From CAWHYG01 sp963833505 (lineage in GTDB: Bacteria > Eisenbacteria > RBG-16-71-46 > CAIMUX01), in NCBI GenBank assembly GCA_963833505.1, contig CAWHYG010000007.1, forward strand, positions 1,612,001 through 1,676,000: 64,000 nt of DNA, given 5' to 3'. The translations under genes and the position numbers were made by a program. The notes under the pieces were generated by a model, which was not told the origin of the DNA, did no database searches, and worked only from the letters and a program-made list of their open reading frames with translations. This document shows positions 8,021-16,611 of this stretch, piece by piece. How positions within the stretch are numbered: position 1 is the stretch's first letter; each line of letters begins with the position of its first letter.

Positions 8021-9116
8021 CGTCCCGCCCTTTGACGACACCGCGGGGATCCGGGCCGGGCGCACCGATCGGGCCGCGATTTCGCTCCGCGATCGCCTTT
8101 CGGGCGTTGTCCAGGAGCGCCTCGCGCTCGCGCCGGTACGCGCCTTCGGGGATCCGTCCGGAGGCGAACCGCTCATCGAGAACGGCCAGCTCGAGGATCT
8201 CGATTCGGGCGGGAAGCAGCCGGCGCCGCTTCTCCCGGCGGTCCCGCCAGGCCAGCGCAGTCGCCGGAATCGCGAAGACGCCGGCCACGCCGGCGGTCAG
8301 CAGCAGCGCCCAGGGAACGCCGACCGGAACGGGTCGTCCGAACGGAACGGGTTCGTCGCCGATTGGAGGATGCCCGGGCGGCAGAGAGGCGAAATCCGCG
8401 CCCGGCGGACCTGCGGCGTCCCGAGGACCGGATGAAGACCCGCCGGTCGAAACGGACATCGCGCCCGGCGGAGGAGAAACGGGCCCCTGGCCCGGCGGAA
8501 ACGCCCGGTCCGCGCCGGGTCGAAGCTCGGGCTGACCCGGACCGGAAGCGCCGGGTCCAAGCGCAGGCTGGCCCGGACCGGCAGCGCCCGATTCAGCCCC
8601 GCCGGCGGCATCCGGGGAACCTCGCGAGGTCAGGATGTTGAACTCGAGGCGCCTTTCCGCCGGCTGGAAATGAACGGGATCGCCGAGAAACGCGCGGCCC
8701 CGATCCTTCACCTCGACGACGTAGTCAATCGAAGTGTCCGTCGGAACGCCCCGGAAGTGGAAGCCGCCGTCCGACCCGGTAATCAGGGAGTCCCGCATGA
8801 GCGCTCCGGCGGCGCTGTGGTAGATGAGGGTCACGGCCGCCCCGCGCGCGAGAGAGTCCGCGACCGGGGCGGTATAGATCTGCCCGAGGATCTCTCCGGT
8901 CGGAGCGCTCCAGGCTCGACCGCAGGCCAGAAGGAGAACGATCGCGACCGCCAGTTCCGGCCAGCGCCGGCCCCGGTCGCAGCTCCGCGCGGGACTCCGG
9001 CCGGAGCTTCGCGCGAGATTCCGGTCGCGTCCGCGGGGAACGGCCTTGGGGTCCGTCATCACGCGAGCCCGGGCGCGAACGACGCCCGGTTCGGCGCGAC
9101 CGTCAGCCTCCGCCAC
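8013..9116 (-). CDS. Membrane protein with an N-terminal beta-sandwich and a short helical C-terminal motif, in the ccm operon
   Basis: 367 residues from a GTG at 9116 that follows GGAGG, overlapping the ccmI-like gene by 14 bp. Parts in order: a signal anchor at about 53-70; an extracytoplasmic domain (72-165) like carboxypeptidase-regulatory/transthyretin-type beta-sandwiches (GEILGQIYTAPV, SDGGFHFRGVPTD, YVVEVKDRG); a Pro/Gly/Ala-rich linker; a second membrane helix (about 268-290); and a short cytoplasmic helical motif resembling SHOCT (LDERFASGRIPEGAYRRE). It is not a standard Ccm protein. Its place between ccmI and ccmA with overlaps at both ends suggests a role in heme delivery or apocytochrome handling, not proven here. 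Confidence 0.65.
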   Translation of the reverse strand: MAEADGRAEPGVVRARARVMTDPKAVPRGRDRNLARSSGRSPARSCDRGRRWPELAVAIVLLLACGRAWSAPTGEILGQIYTAPVADSLARGAAVTLIYHSAAGALMRDSLITGSDGGFHFRGVPTDTSIDYVVEVKDRGRAFLGDPVHFQPAERRLEFNILTSRGSPDAAGGAESGAAGPGQPALGPGASGPGQPELRPGADRAFPPGQGPVSPPPGAMSVSTGGSSSGPRDAAGPPGADFASLPPGHPPIGDEPVPFGRPVPVGVPWALLLTAGVAGVFAIPATALAWRDRREKRRRLLPARIEILELAVLDERFASGRIPEGAYRREREALLDNARKAIAERNRGPIGAPGPDPRGVVKGRDDG

Positions 9117-9468
9117 GCCCGGCCTCCGCGCGCAGCCGCAGTCGAACTCTCAGGATTTCCGCCTCCAGCTCTTCATCTCCGGGCGCTTCCGGCGCCGGAA
9201 GCGCATCCAGCCGCTTCAATGCCTCCAGGGCGCGGGCTTCCGCCTCCGCCCGGTGGGCTTCGGAATCCGCCGCGAGTATCTTGCCGGTCCGACCATCGAA
9301 GTCAAGCTCCCGCAGCAGCCGGAGCGCCGTCTGCTTCTCGCGCAGAAGATCGTTCCGGGCCTGCTCCGGCCGAGCGTCGCTCCGGGAGCCGCGTCCCAGA
9401 ATCGGCTCGAGGACGAAGAAAAGGCCGGCGGCCACGAGAAGAGCGAACAGGATGACGATTCCGATCAC
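9103..9468 (-). CDS. ccmI: CcmI-like membrane-anchored subunit
   Basis: 121 residues from a GTG at 9468 overlapping the end of ccmH by 4 bp. One N-terminal membrane helix (IGIVILFALLVAAGLFFVLE) is followed by a charged, helical cytoplasmic domain (REKQTALRLLRELDFDGRTGKI), matching the N-terminal part of CcmI, a protein that guides apocytochrome c to the ligation complex. The C-terminal TPR domain of full-length CcmI is absent, as in many short versions. The length and the LLRELDFD stretch are good, but this is a loosely conserved family, so the symbol is tentative. Confidence 0.65.
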   Translation of the reverse strand: MIGIVILFALLVAAGLFFVLEPILGRGSRSDARPEQARNDLLREKQTALRLLRELDFDGRTGKILAADSEAHRAEAEARALEALKRLDALPAPEAPGDEELEAEILRVRLRLRAEAGRGGG

Positions 9469-10142
9469 GGCCGGTCCCCGCGCTCGAGATGCCGCAGCTC
9501 GTCCTCAAGACGTCGCCGGTCCCCCCCATCGATACGCCGCAGGTTGTCCTCGGGACGTTGCCGATCCTCTCCATCGAGACGCTGCAGCTCGGCCTCGAGA
9601 CGTTGCCGATCCACGAGCGACAACTCCGCCCGGTCCGGCAGTGCGCGCTCCGGGCGCACGGCCCGCCTCAGGAACCAGGCCAGACCGCCTCCACCGGCCG
9701 CGATGAGGCCGAAAGGCAACGCCCAGGCCACGAGGTTGAATCCCCGCTTCTCCGGCGTGGCCAGGATCCACGTTCCGTATTTCTTCACGAACGCCGCCAG
9801 GATCTGATCCTCCGTCATTCCCTGGGCGATCATGCCTCGGATCTCGTCCTTGGCCTCGGCGGCGGGCGGGCAGTCGCACTGGGAGAGCTGCTTGCCCTTG
9901 CAGTCAGGACACGGATCCATCAGGCGGGTGGCGACCTGGTCCACCGTCAGGGTCGAGGCCGCATCCGCCTGGCCGAAGGCAACACTGACGAAGGGAACGC
10001 TGACAAAGGCAACGCAGGCGCCGGCAACGCAGACGCAGGCCAGCAGGATCATCGTCCGCCAGCCCCGGGCCTCCGGAGTCCGCCTCGTCATGAAGCCGCC
10101 TCCCGGTACCAGGTTTGACTTCACGTCCCGGTTCGTCGTCAT
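9465..10142 (-). CDS. ccmH: Cytochrome c maturation thiol protein CcmH, with a repetitive tail
   Basis: About 225 residues from an ATG at 10142 that overlaps the ccmF stop (ATGA). ATG 10091 is an alternative that removes 17 residues. A signal segment is followed by the CcmH domain: TRLMDPCPDCKGKQ with the redox pair Cys78/Cys81, further cysteines in LSQCDC, and the helical EIRGMIAQGMTEDQIL segment. Then YGTWILATPEKRG leads into a membrane helix (about 130-150). CcmH reduces or holds apocytochrome for heme ligation. The pair reads CPDC in an unusual context, lacking the LRC start of most members. The C-terminal tail is a threefold 15-residue repeat rich in Arg, Asp and Glu, a local tandem duplication at 9490-9615. 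Confidence 0.85.
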   Translation of the reverse strand: MTTNRDVKSNLVPGGGFMTRRTPEARGWRTMILLACVCVAGACVAFVSVPFVSVAFGQADAASTLTVDQVATRLMDPCPDCKGKQLSQCDCPPAAEAKDEIRGMIAQGMTEDQILAAFVKKYGTWILATPEKRGFNLVAWALPFGLIAAGGGGLAWFLRRAVRPERALPDRAELSLVDRQRLEAELQRLDGEDRQRPEDNLRRIDGGDRRRLEDELRHLERGDRP

Positions 10143-12091
10143 GAACCCGCCTCCCGGCTCCGAGACCAGGGCACCAGCACAAGCAGGCCCCCAAGCACGA
10201 TCACGATGCCGCCGGTCCAGTACCACTCCACCAGGGGATTCAGATAGGCCTTGAAGCTCGCGGTCTCCCGCCCGACGTCGTAGTCGGTCAGGACGAGGTA
10301 CAGATCCTCCGCGTAATTCGATCGGATCGCCACCTCGGACGCGAGCTGCTGGTTCTTCTTGTACCACGTTTTCTTCGGCACGAGCCGGGCCAGCGCCTTT
10401 CCCGCCCTTGACACCAGGATGTCGGCCCCGACCGATTGCACGCTGGCGTCCTCCGCCGTCCGGAATCCCTGGAACCGCAAGGTGTACCCGTGAAACTCGG
10501 TCATGCCGCCCGGGGTCAGGCTCCATTCCTTGGTCCGCGTGAAGGCCGATCCGGCGAAGCCGATGAACACCAGAACGACCCCGGCGTGGATGACGTATCC
10601 CCCGAAGCGGCGCGGAGACCGGCGGAAGAGCTGGCCGAACGCTCGGAGCGGCCGTTCGCCGGTCTGGTTGCGGCGGGCGCGGATCCCGCGGGCGAACTCG
10701 CTTACGATGGTCGAGGCGGTGAAGGCGCAGAGCGCGAAGGTGGCGAGGGCATAGGCGTGCGAGATCCCGAGAACCGCCAGAACCACGGCCGCCACCACGC
10801 CCAAAAGCACCGGCCAGGTTGCGACCTTCCGCAGATGCACCAGGGTCGCCCGCTTCCAGGTCAAGAGCGGCCCGATCCCCATGAGGCCGAGCAGGACCAG
10901 TCCGAGCGGGACCATGATCTGGTTGAAGAAGGGAGGCCCGACGCTGATTCTCACCCCGCGGAGCGTCTCCGAGATCATCGGGAAGATCGTGCCCCAGAGC
11001 ACGGCGAAGGCGCCCCCGAGCAGGATGAGGTTGTTGAGCAGGAAGCCCGACTCGCGCGAGAAGAAGGAGTCGAATTGCCGGTCGCTCCGAAGCTCCCGCC
11101 TCCGGGAGAAGAGGAGGCCGAAGGCGAAGATGGAGACCACGCCGAGAAACGCGCCGAAGACGTAGCCGATGTTCGACTGCGCGAAGGAGTGCACCGACGA
11201 GATCAGGCCGCTCCGGGTGATGAAGGTGCCGAAGATCGTCAGCAGGAAGGTCGTGATCACGAGAAGCATGTTCCAGATCTTGAGCATGCCCTTGCGCTCC
11301 TGGATCATGGCCGAGTGGATGAAGGCGGTCCCGACCAGCCAGGGCATGAAGGCGGCGTTCTCCACCGGATCCCAGGCCCAGTAGCCTCCCCAGCCGAGCT
11401 CGTCGTAGGCCCAGCGGCCCCCGAGAACGTTGCCCGCGGCGAGGAACATCCAGGCGATGAGGGCCCAGACCCGCGATTTCCGCAGCCATTCCGAGTCGGT
11501 CTCCCGCGACAGCAGCGCGCCGATCGCAAAGGCGAAGGGCAGGGTGAAGCCGACGAATCCGAGGTAGAGACAGGGCGGGTGGATCACCATGGCGGGATGC
11601 TGGAGGAGCGGGTTCAATCCCTGGCCATCGGGCGGGATGAAGGACAATCGCTTCCAGGGGCTCTCGGAGAAGACCACCAGGCCGAGAAAGAGCATCTCCA
11701 CCGCCATCACGGTGAAGACGACCGGGCCCATCAGCTCGACCTTGTCCTTCCGGTGGCGGAGGACGGCGGCGGTCGAGAAGAGCGAGAGCAGCCAGCCCCA
11801 GAAGAGCAGGCTTCCTTCCATGCCGCCCCAGAGGGCGCCGATCTTGTACAGAAGCGGCATATCGCGGTCGCTGTGGCTCCAGACGTACTGAAGCTGGTAG
11901 TCGCCGGCCAGAAAGGCGTATTCCACCCCGACCACCGCCAGGGTGGTAAAGAAGGCGCAGAGCAGCACGGCGCGGCGGCCCGCGGCCAGCAGATCGTCGC
12001 GCCGGCCGGCGAAGGCGGCGATCCCGAGGACGAAAGCAAAGAGCGCCGCCCCGAGGGCGGCGGAAACCGAGAGCCATCCAAGCTGAATCAT
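10139..12091 (-). CDS. ccmF: Cytochrome c heme lyase subunit CcmF
   Basis: 650 residues with many membrane helices. It carries the periplasmic WWD heme motif WGGYWAWDPVEN (234-245), the conserved HPPCLYLGFVGF and FLLTIFGTFITRSG segments, and a C-terminal extracytoplasmic domain before the last helix. CcmF takes heme from CcmE and attaches it to apocytochrome c together with CcmH. Start ATG 12091, stop overlapping ccmH. Length and motifs are normal. A 184-bp gap separates it from ccmE upstream. Confidence 0.96.
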   Translation of the reverse strand: MIQLGWLSVSAALGAALFAFVLGIAAFAGRRDDLLAAGRRAVLLCAFFTTLAVVGVEYAFLAGDYQLQYVWSHSDRDMPLLYKIGALWGGMEGSLLFWGWLLSLFSTAAVLRHRKDKVELMGPVVFTVMAVEMLFLGLVVFSESPWKRLSFIPPDGQGLNPLLQHPAMVIHPPCLYLGFVGFTLPFAFAIGALLSRETDSEWLRKSRVWALIAWMFLAAGNVLGGRWAYDELGWGGYWAWDPVENAAFMPWLVGTAFIHSAMIQERKGMLKIWNMLLVITTFLLTIFGTFITRSGLISSVHSFAQSNIGYVFGAFLGVVSIFAFGLLFSRRRELRSDRQFDSFFSRESGFLLNNLILLGGAFAVLWGTIFPMISETLRGVRISVGPPFFNQIMVPLGLVLLGLMGIGPLLTWKRATLVHLRKVATWPVLLGVVAAVVLAVLGISHAYALATFALCAFTASTIVSEFARGIRARRNQTGERPLRAFGQLFRRSPRRFGGYVIHAGVVLVFIGFAGSAFTRTKEWSLTPGGMTEFHGYTLRFQGFRTAEDASVQSVGADILVSRAGKALARLVPKKTWYKKNQQLASEVAIRSNYAEDLYLVLTDYDVGRETASFKAYLNPLVEWYWTGGIVIVLGGLLVLVPWSRSREAGS

Positions 12092-12192
12092 GTCGCTCTA
12101 TACGCTTTCCCGATCCTTCGAAGGTCGCAGACGATTTCGCCCGGGGACGCCGTCCGATCCTCGAGCCCTCGACGTCCGCCAGAATGTCCCGA

Positions 12193-12275
12193 TCCTCAGG
12201 ACTGATCCCAAGGACAGATCCTCAGAACTGGATCCTCAGGACCGATTCTGAGCACCGCTCCTGAGGACTGATCTT
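12193..12275. repeat. Short degenerate direct repeats between ccmF and ccmE
   Basis: Four to five imperfect copies of a unit like CCTCAGGACTGATC follow one another, some inverted (CCTGAGGACTGATC), filling the gap just downstream of the ccmE stop. They could form alternative hairpins in the operon transcript. There is no open frame and no clear terminator. Confidence 0.5.
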
Positions 12276-12745
12276 CAGGAGATCTTGGGAATGCCCTCCG
12301 GATGTTTGAGCGGCGCCTGCCCCGGCGCAGCCTGATACTTGGAAGGGCACTTGGCCATGAGAAACGTGGCCTCAAAGGGCGATCCCGCGACGTAGTGCCC
12401 CTCGACGACAACCTCGCCATTCTCGCCGAAGGTGTCCGGCACCACTCCGCGATAGGTCACGGGCACGGCGTTCTGCCCGTCGGTCATGCGAAAGTGCAGC
12501 TCGGAAGGCTTCCGGTCGATCGTTCCCGGCACGACCTTGCCGGCGACCCGAAGCCCAGGCCGCGCCGAATCCGCCCCTTTGGACAGAAGCTCGCTCACGG
12601 TCACGTAATAGACCATGTTCGGGCGGGTCGCGCGGGCGATGAGTGCGATCACGGCCGCGATGACCAGAACGAATCCGACCATGATCCGGATCTGCTTGGT
12701 GCGGCCGCCTCGGCGCGGCGGAACATCGTCAAACGGCGCTTCCAT
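12275..12745 (-). CDS. ccmE: Heme chaperone CcmE, cysteine type (CxxxY)
   Basis: 156 residues: an N-terminal membrane anchor (about 21-38, VGFVLVIAAVIALIA) and the periplasmic OB-fold domain (MVYYVTVSELL, LRVAGKVVPGTI, VVVEGHYV). CcmE binds heme covalently and shuttles it from CcmC to CcmF. In most bacteria the heme ligand is His in an HxxxY motif. Here the position reads AKCPSKY, so Cys133 with Tyr137, the known CxxxY variant reported from Desulfovibrio and archaea. The start overlaps the PHP gene by 17 bp. It leads the ccm genes, ahead of ccmF. Confidence 0.93.
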   Translation of the reverse strand: MEAPFDDVPPRRGGRTKQIRIMVGFVLVIAAVIALIARATRPNMVYYVTVSELLSKGADSARPGLRVAGKVVPGTIDRKPSELHFRMTDGQNAVPVTYRGVVPDTFGENGEVVVEGHYVAGSPFEATFLMAKCPSKYQAAPGQAPLKHPEGIPKIS

Positions 12746-13592
12746 GTGTTCTCCTCAGGATCTCGGGAATGCGGGCGCGACCCTGCTCGAGCCTTTCCAG
12801 CACGTCCAAGCCGACGGGCATGGATCCGGGCGGAACGTCCCCTCGTCCTTCGCCATGATAATCGGACCCTCCGGTCTCCAAAAGCCCCAGGTCCGACGCC
12901 ATCCTTCTCAGGCGACGGATCTCCTCCGGGTCGTGGCGTGGATGAAGCACCTCCAGGCCCATCAATCCGGCCGGAATGAAGCGGTCCAGCACCTCCTCGA
13001 ACCGGTAGGCGATCGGATGGGCCAGCACCGGAACCCCGCCGGCTTCGAGCAGGGTCCGGAGCGACTCCTCGGGCGAAGGCGTGGAATTCGGAAGGTAGGC
13101 GGGGCAACCGTTCCCGATGTAGAATCGGAACGCGTCGTGATAGGATGCCACCCAGCGTTCGGCCACGAGCGCCGAGGCCAGGTGCGGGCGCCCGATCGGA
13201 CCCCGCCGCGGGCACTGCTCTTCGACCCGCTCGGCGCGGAGCGGAAGGCCGAGCAGCTCGAGCCGGCGCAACATCGCCTGCGTTCTCTCGCGGCGCGCCT
13301 CCTGCAGCAGTTCCAGCATCGCCCCGAGCGGCGCGCTCTTCGGGTCGATGAAGTACGCCAGGATATGGATGTCCTGCCCGTCCCACTCGACGCTCAGCTC
13401 CGTCGCCGGGATCACCCGGACTCCCAGGCGAAGCGCCTCGGCTTCGGCTTCCGGAAGGCCCGCCAGCGTGTCGTGGTCGGCGATGGCCACGACCTTCACG
13501 CCGGCGTCCGCGGCCATCCGCACGACCGCGGCCGGCGGATGCAATCCGTCGGAACAGGAGGTATGCAAATGCAGATCGACCTGGGATCCCAG
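12729..13592 (-). CDS. PHP-domain phosphoesterase (RNase AM/TrpH-like)
   Basis: The frame holds the PHP metal-binding motifs in order: LHLHTSCSDG, AIADHDT, ATELSVE, VLAHP and GSDYHG. This arrangement fits nucleoside 3',5'-bisphosphate or 5'-oligoribonucleotide phosphoesterases of the TrpH/YciV type. The obvious TTG at 13568 would remove the first His of the H-x-H motif, so the start must lie upstream. The best candidate I see is a CTG at 13592 preceded by GAGGAGG, and the frame stays open further still. The 3' end overlaps ccmE by 17 bp, so it is probably first in the ccm transcript. The link to cytochrome maturation looks positional only. Confidence 0.8.
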   Translation of the reverse strand: MGSQVDLHLHTSCSDGLHPPAAVVRMAADAGVKVVAIADHDTLAGLPEAEAEALRLGVRVIPATELSVEWDGQDIHILAYFIDPKSAPLGAMLELLQEARRERTQAMLRRLELLGLPLRAERVEEQCPRRGPIGRPHLASALVAERWVASYHDAFRFYIGNGCPAYLPNSTPSPEESLRTLLEAGGVPVLAHPIAYRFEEVLDRFIPAGLMGLEVLHPRHDPEEIRRLRRMASDLGLLETGGSDYHGEGRGDVPPGSMPVGLDVLERLEQGRARIPEILRRTHGSAV

Positions 13593-13726
13593 CGGTTTCT
13601 CCTCCTCATGCGGATCGCGGAAAGGCGCCGCCCGTCGATGGGTTTCCGGTTCCGCCTGTTCCGCAAGTCCGAAGGCAACCCCCCAGCATAACCCCGGCGG
13701 AGGGCCGGGTCCAGCGGAGGGCGTAT

Positions 13727-13755
13727 TTGACGCCCCTCTTGCGATTCCGTAAATT
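13727..13755 (+). promoter_or_regulatory. Probable sigma70-type promoter of the sulfatase-TPR gene
   Basis: TTGACG at 13727-13732 and TAAATT at 13750-13755 are separated by exactly 17 bp, about 65 bp ahead of the ATG at 13821. The -35 box lies in a small inverted repeat (GGGCGT, then ACGCCC), which could be an operator. Both boxes are unusually AT-rich for the surroundings. Confidence 0.6.
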
Positions 13756-13820
13756 GATGCCGATCCTCATCCGGAACCACTGTCGATCCCCATCCGGGCA
13801 CGGCGGAAGGAACCAAGATC

Positions 13821-16286
13821 ATGACTCGAAGAGAAACGGCGAATCCGAGCGGGGCCGCGATCCGGCCGGGTGACGCCTCGCGCGGCCGCGGCCGAGCCCA
13901 CCGCCATGGTTCGGCCGCCCTTGCAGCTCGCCGCCTTCAGCGTGCGCGCAAGCTCGGGAATGCCCGCCTCGGCCTCGCGGGCTTCGTCCTCTTGCTGGCG
14001 GCCGCGACGTCGGCGTCGGTTCTTTCGGGATGCTCCTTCCGCCGCCAGAAGCTGAACGTCGTCCTGGTCACGATCGACACCATCCGCGCCGATCGCGTCG
14101 GCTGCTACGGGGACACGGGCGCACACACGCCGAACCTCGATCGCGTGGCGCGGGAGGGATTCCTTTTCTCGGACGCGGTGACCGCCGTCCCGCTGACGCT
14201 GCCGTCGCACACCACGATCATGACGGGATGCTTCCCGGCCCGACACGGCGTGCGGAACAACGGCATGTACCACGTTCCGCCGGAGACCATGACCCTGGCG
14301 CGGCGCTTCCAGGACGCGGGCTACCGCACCGGCGCCTTCGTCAGCGCCTTCGTCCTGCAACGGCAGTTCGGGCTCGATCGCGGTTTCGAGGTCTATGACG
14401 ACAGCCTCTTCAACGAGAGGCCCGGCTACAAGACCGTGCAGAAGGCGGTGGCCTGGCTTGCAAGCAAGGACCGGCGCCCCTTCTTCCTCTGGATGCACCT
14501 CTACGATCCGCATACGCCCTGGACGCCTCCGCCGCCCTACTCCACGCTGCCCTTGCGGTCGGGCTATGAGCGCGAGATCGCGGCGGCCGACGGCGCCCTC
14601 GGAACCCTGCTCGACTACCTGAAAAGCTCCGGAAACCTGAATCACACCATCGTGACCGTGATCGGGGATCACGGCGAGGGGCTGAACGATCACGGAGAGG
14701 CGGAGCACGGGATCTTCATCTACAACGAGACCGTGCGGATTCCCTGGCTGCTCCGGCTGCCCGGAGGCACTCCCGCCGGGCAGCGGGTGCCGAATCTCGT
14801 CGGGACGGTGGACGTCGCTCCGACGCTTCTGGCCCTGGCCGGGCTGCCGCCCCTGACGGTCGCCGACGGCATGAGCGTCGTTCCGGCCCTGCACGGACAG
14901 GCGCTTCCGGAGCGGCACGGCCTTCCGCTCGAAACGATGTATCCGCAGCAGGATTTCGGATGGGCGCCGCTTCTGGGATGGGACACGCCGACCTGGAAGT
15001 GGATCCGGGCCCCCGAGAGCGAGTTGTACGACCTGAAAGGCGATCCGGGAGAGAGGAACAACCTGCGGTCGACCGATCCGGACACGGCAGCGCTTCTCGA
15101 CCGAAGGCTCGAGCGGACCCTGACCGCGATCGAGCCGGCAGCGGGCGCGGAAGCCAAGACCCTGTCGAAGGAGGTCACCGAAAGGCTCCGATCGCTCGGG
15201 TACGTCTCCGCGGGCGCGCTCGCGCCGCAGTCTTCGGAGAACCTTCCCGATCCGAAGACGATGATCTCGTCCCATGCCGACTTCGAGCAGGCCAAGAAGG
15301 CGGTCGACGATCAGAGGTACTCGGACGCCATTCCGTATTTCCGGAAGGTGCTGGCCCGACAGGATCGAAATCTCGTGGCGCTTCTGGGTCTGGCCCTTTC
15401 GCTGAACCGGACGGGGGATTACGAAGGAGCCGAGGACGTGTCCAGGAAGGCCGTCAGCATGTCCCCGGGGAACACGACCGCCATCCAGAGCCTGGCCGAC
15501 GCGGCGTTCGGGCAGGAGCGCTGGCAGGACTCGATGGAGCTGTACCAGCTCGCCGCCCGCGATCAGGCGGCGGCGCGATCCTGCCAGGGACGCATCGCCC
15601 TCTGCCAGGCGAAGCTCGGCCGGATGAACGACGCTTTGGCCACGCTCGGGGCCATCGCCAACACTCCCGGCGAGGGAAACTTCGCGAATCTATCCCGCCA
15701 CCTCCAGGAATACGAGACGGCCGATGCCTCGGCGCGCAACCTGCGGGATCGGACCGCGCGGGACACGACCGAGGTGCGGATAGCGAGACTGGCGGCGGGG
15801 CTCGGCTTCGTGCGGGAATCCGAGCGGATCCTGAAGGCGCCGCTACCGGAGCCGGAAGTTGAAGAGCAACGCTTGCAGCTCCTGGCCGAGCTCGAGCAGG
15901 AGCTGGGACAGCCGGCGGAAGCGCTGGACGCCATCCGCCGGCTGGAGAAGTCAGCCGGAACTTCGACCGCGCTTCAGGAGCGCGAGGCCGATCTCCTGGC
16001 CGCCGCCGGCCATGCCTCCGAAGCCCTCGAGGCCTACGACCGCCTGCCCCGCGACGAGCTCGCGCGGACCGGCCAGCTCGGCGAGGTCTCGTACAACCGG
16101 GCCTGCATCCTGGCCCGACTGGGCCGCAAGGAGGAGGCGCTGGCCGCGATCCACGACGCCGTCCACGCCGGCTTCCACGACCTGAGCCTCATCCTGAACG
16201 ACGTCGACCTGGCCGGACTCCGCGAAGAGCCGCGGTTCACGGCCATCGTCGATTCGCTGTCGGAGAGCGCTCCGGCGCCGCAGTGA
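13821..16286 (+). CDS. Lipoprotein sulfatase/phosphatase-superfamily protein with C-terminal TPR repeats
   Basis: 821 residues. A long Arg-rich N terminus precedes a lipoprotein signal with lipobox VLSGC (Cys71); the true start may be further in. The sulfatase fold follows: VVLVTIDTIRADRVG (metal Asp86), PLTLPSHTTIMTG, DPHTPW and VIGDHGEGL. Where sulfatases have the formylglycine Cys or Ser, this one has Thr126 (T-L-P-S-H), as in phosphatase- and transferase-like members, so sulfatase activity is doubtful. From about residue 490 several TPR-like helix pairs run to the end. Lipid anchoring plus TPRs suggests an envelope phosphotransferase or hydrolase bound to partners. It has its own promoter and stands alone. 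Confidence 0.82.
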   Translation: MTRRETANPSGAAIRPGDASRGRGRAHRHGSAALAARRLQRARKLGNARLGLAGFVLLLAAATSASVLSGCSFRRQKLNVVLVTIDTIRADRVGCYGDTGAHTPNLDRVAREGFLFSDAVTAVPLTLPSHTTIMTGCFPARHGVRNNGMYHVPPETMTLARRFQDAGYRTGAFVSAFVLQRQFGLDRGFEVYDDSLFNERPGYKTVQKAVAWLASKDRRPFFLWMHLYDPHTPWTPPPPYSTLPLRSGYEREIAAADGALGTLLDYLKSSGNLNHTIVTVIGDHGEGLNDHGEAEHGIFIYNETVRIPWLLRLPGGTPAGQRVPNLVGTVDVAPTLLALAGLPPLTVADGMSVVPALHGQALPERHGLPLETMYPQQDFGWAPLLGWDTPTWKWIRAPESELYDLKGDPGERNNLRSTDPDTAALLDRRLERTLTAIEPAAGAEAKTLSKEVTERLRSLGYVSAGALAPQSSENLPDPKTMISSHADFEQAKKAVDDQRYSDAIPYFRKVLARQDRNLVALLGLALSLNRTGDYEGAEDVSRKAVSMSPGNTTAIQSLADAAFGQERWQDSMELYQLAARDQAAARSCQGRIALCQAKLGRMNDALATLGAIANTPGEGNFANLSRHLQEYETADASARNLRDRTARDTTEVRIARLAAGLGFVRESERILKAPLPEPEVEEQRLQLLAELEQELGQPAEALDAIRRLEKSAGTSTALQEREADLLAAAGHASEALEAYDRLPRDELARTGQLGEVSYNRACILARLGRKEEALAAIHDAVHAGFHDLSLILNDVDLAGLREEPRFTAIVDSLSESAPAPQ

Positions 16287-16311
16287 CGGGGCTCCGAAGG
16301 TCGCGACGGGG

Positions 16312-16611
16312 CTAGTCGATGACGGAGAAGATCTCCCGGTGCCCGCCGCGGACGGCCTTGCGCATCTTGCCGTAGCTCTGCTGCCACTCGGGATGGGCCA
16401 TCATCTTCTTCGTGTTGGCTTCATACTCGGCCAGGCTCGGAGCCTCGTGCTCGAAAACCATGGTGTAGTAGTTTCCGACCAGATCGCAGAGAACGCGACT
16501 GGTGGCCACGCCTCCCAGCTTGCGACCGAGTTCCCGACTCTCCTTGGCCCACTCCTTGGCCTGCTGCATGTGTTCGGGATCTATCTGCAAGACGTCACGC
16601 ACGACGATCAT
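16312..16611 (-). CDS. Small dimeric alpha+beta-barrel-like protein
   Basis: 99 residues from an ATG at 16611 with a GGGAGG ribosome site six bases upstream. The pattern (MIVVRDVLQIDPEHMQQAKE, then SRVLCDLVGNYYTMVFEHE, then EYEANTKKMMAHPEWQQSY) fits the dimeric alpha+beta barrel of NIPSNAP and antibiotic-biosynthesis-monooxygenase-like proteins. Members of that fold are enzymes or binding proteins of varied function and none can be assigned here. It converges on the sulfatase-TPR gene. Confidence 0.65.
   Translation of the reverse strand: MIVVRDVLQIDPEHMQQAKEWAKESRELGRKLGGVATSRVLCDLVGNYYTMVFEHEAPSLAEYEANTKKMMAHPEWQQSYGKMRKAVRGGHREIFSVID

Noticed and set aside
10436..12205. Long + strand frame opposite ccmF
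   Set aside because: Mirror of the hydrophobic ccmF codons, giving an Asp/Glu/His/Arg-rich sequence with no family.
12729..13568. TTG at 13568 as start of the PHP gene
   Set aside because: It would cut off the first His of the metal-binding H-x-H motif; the coding frame continues upstream with VDLHLH.
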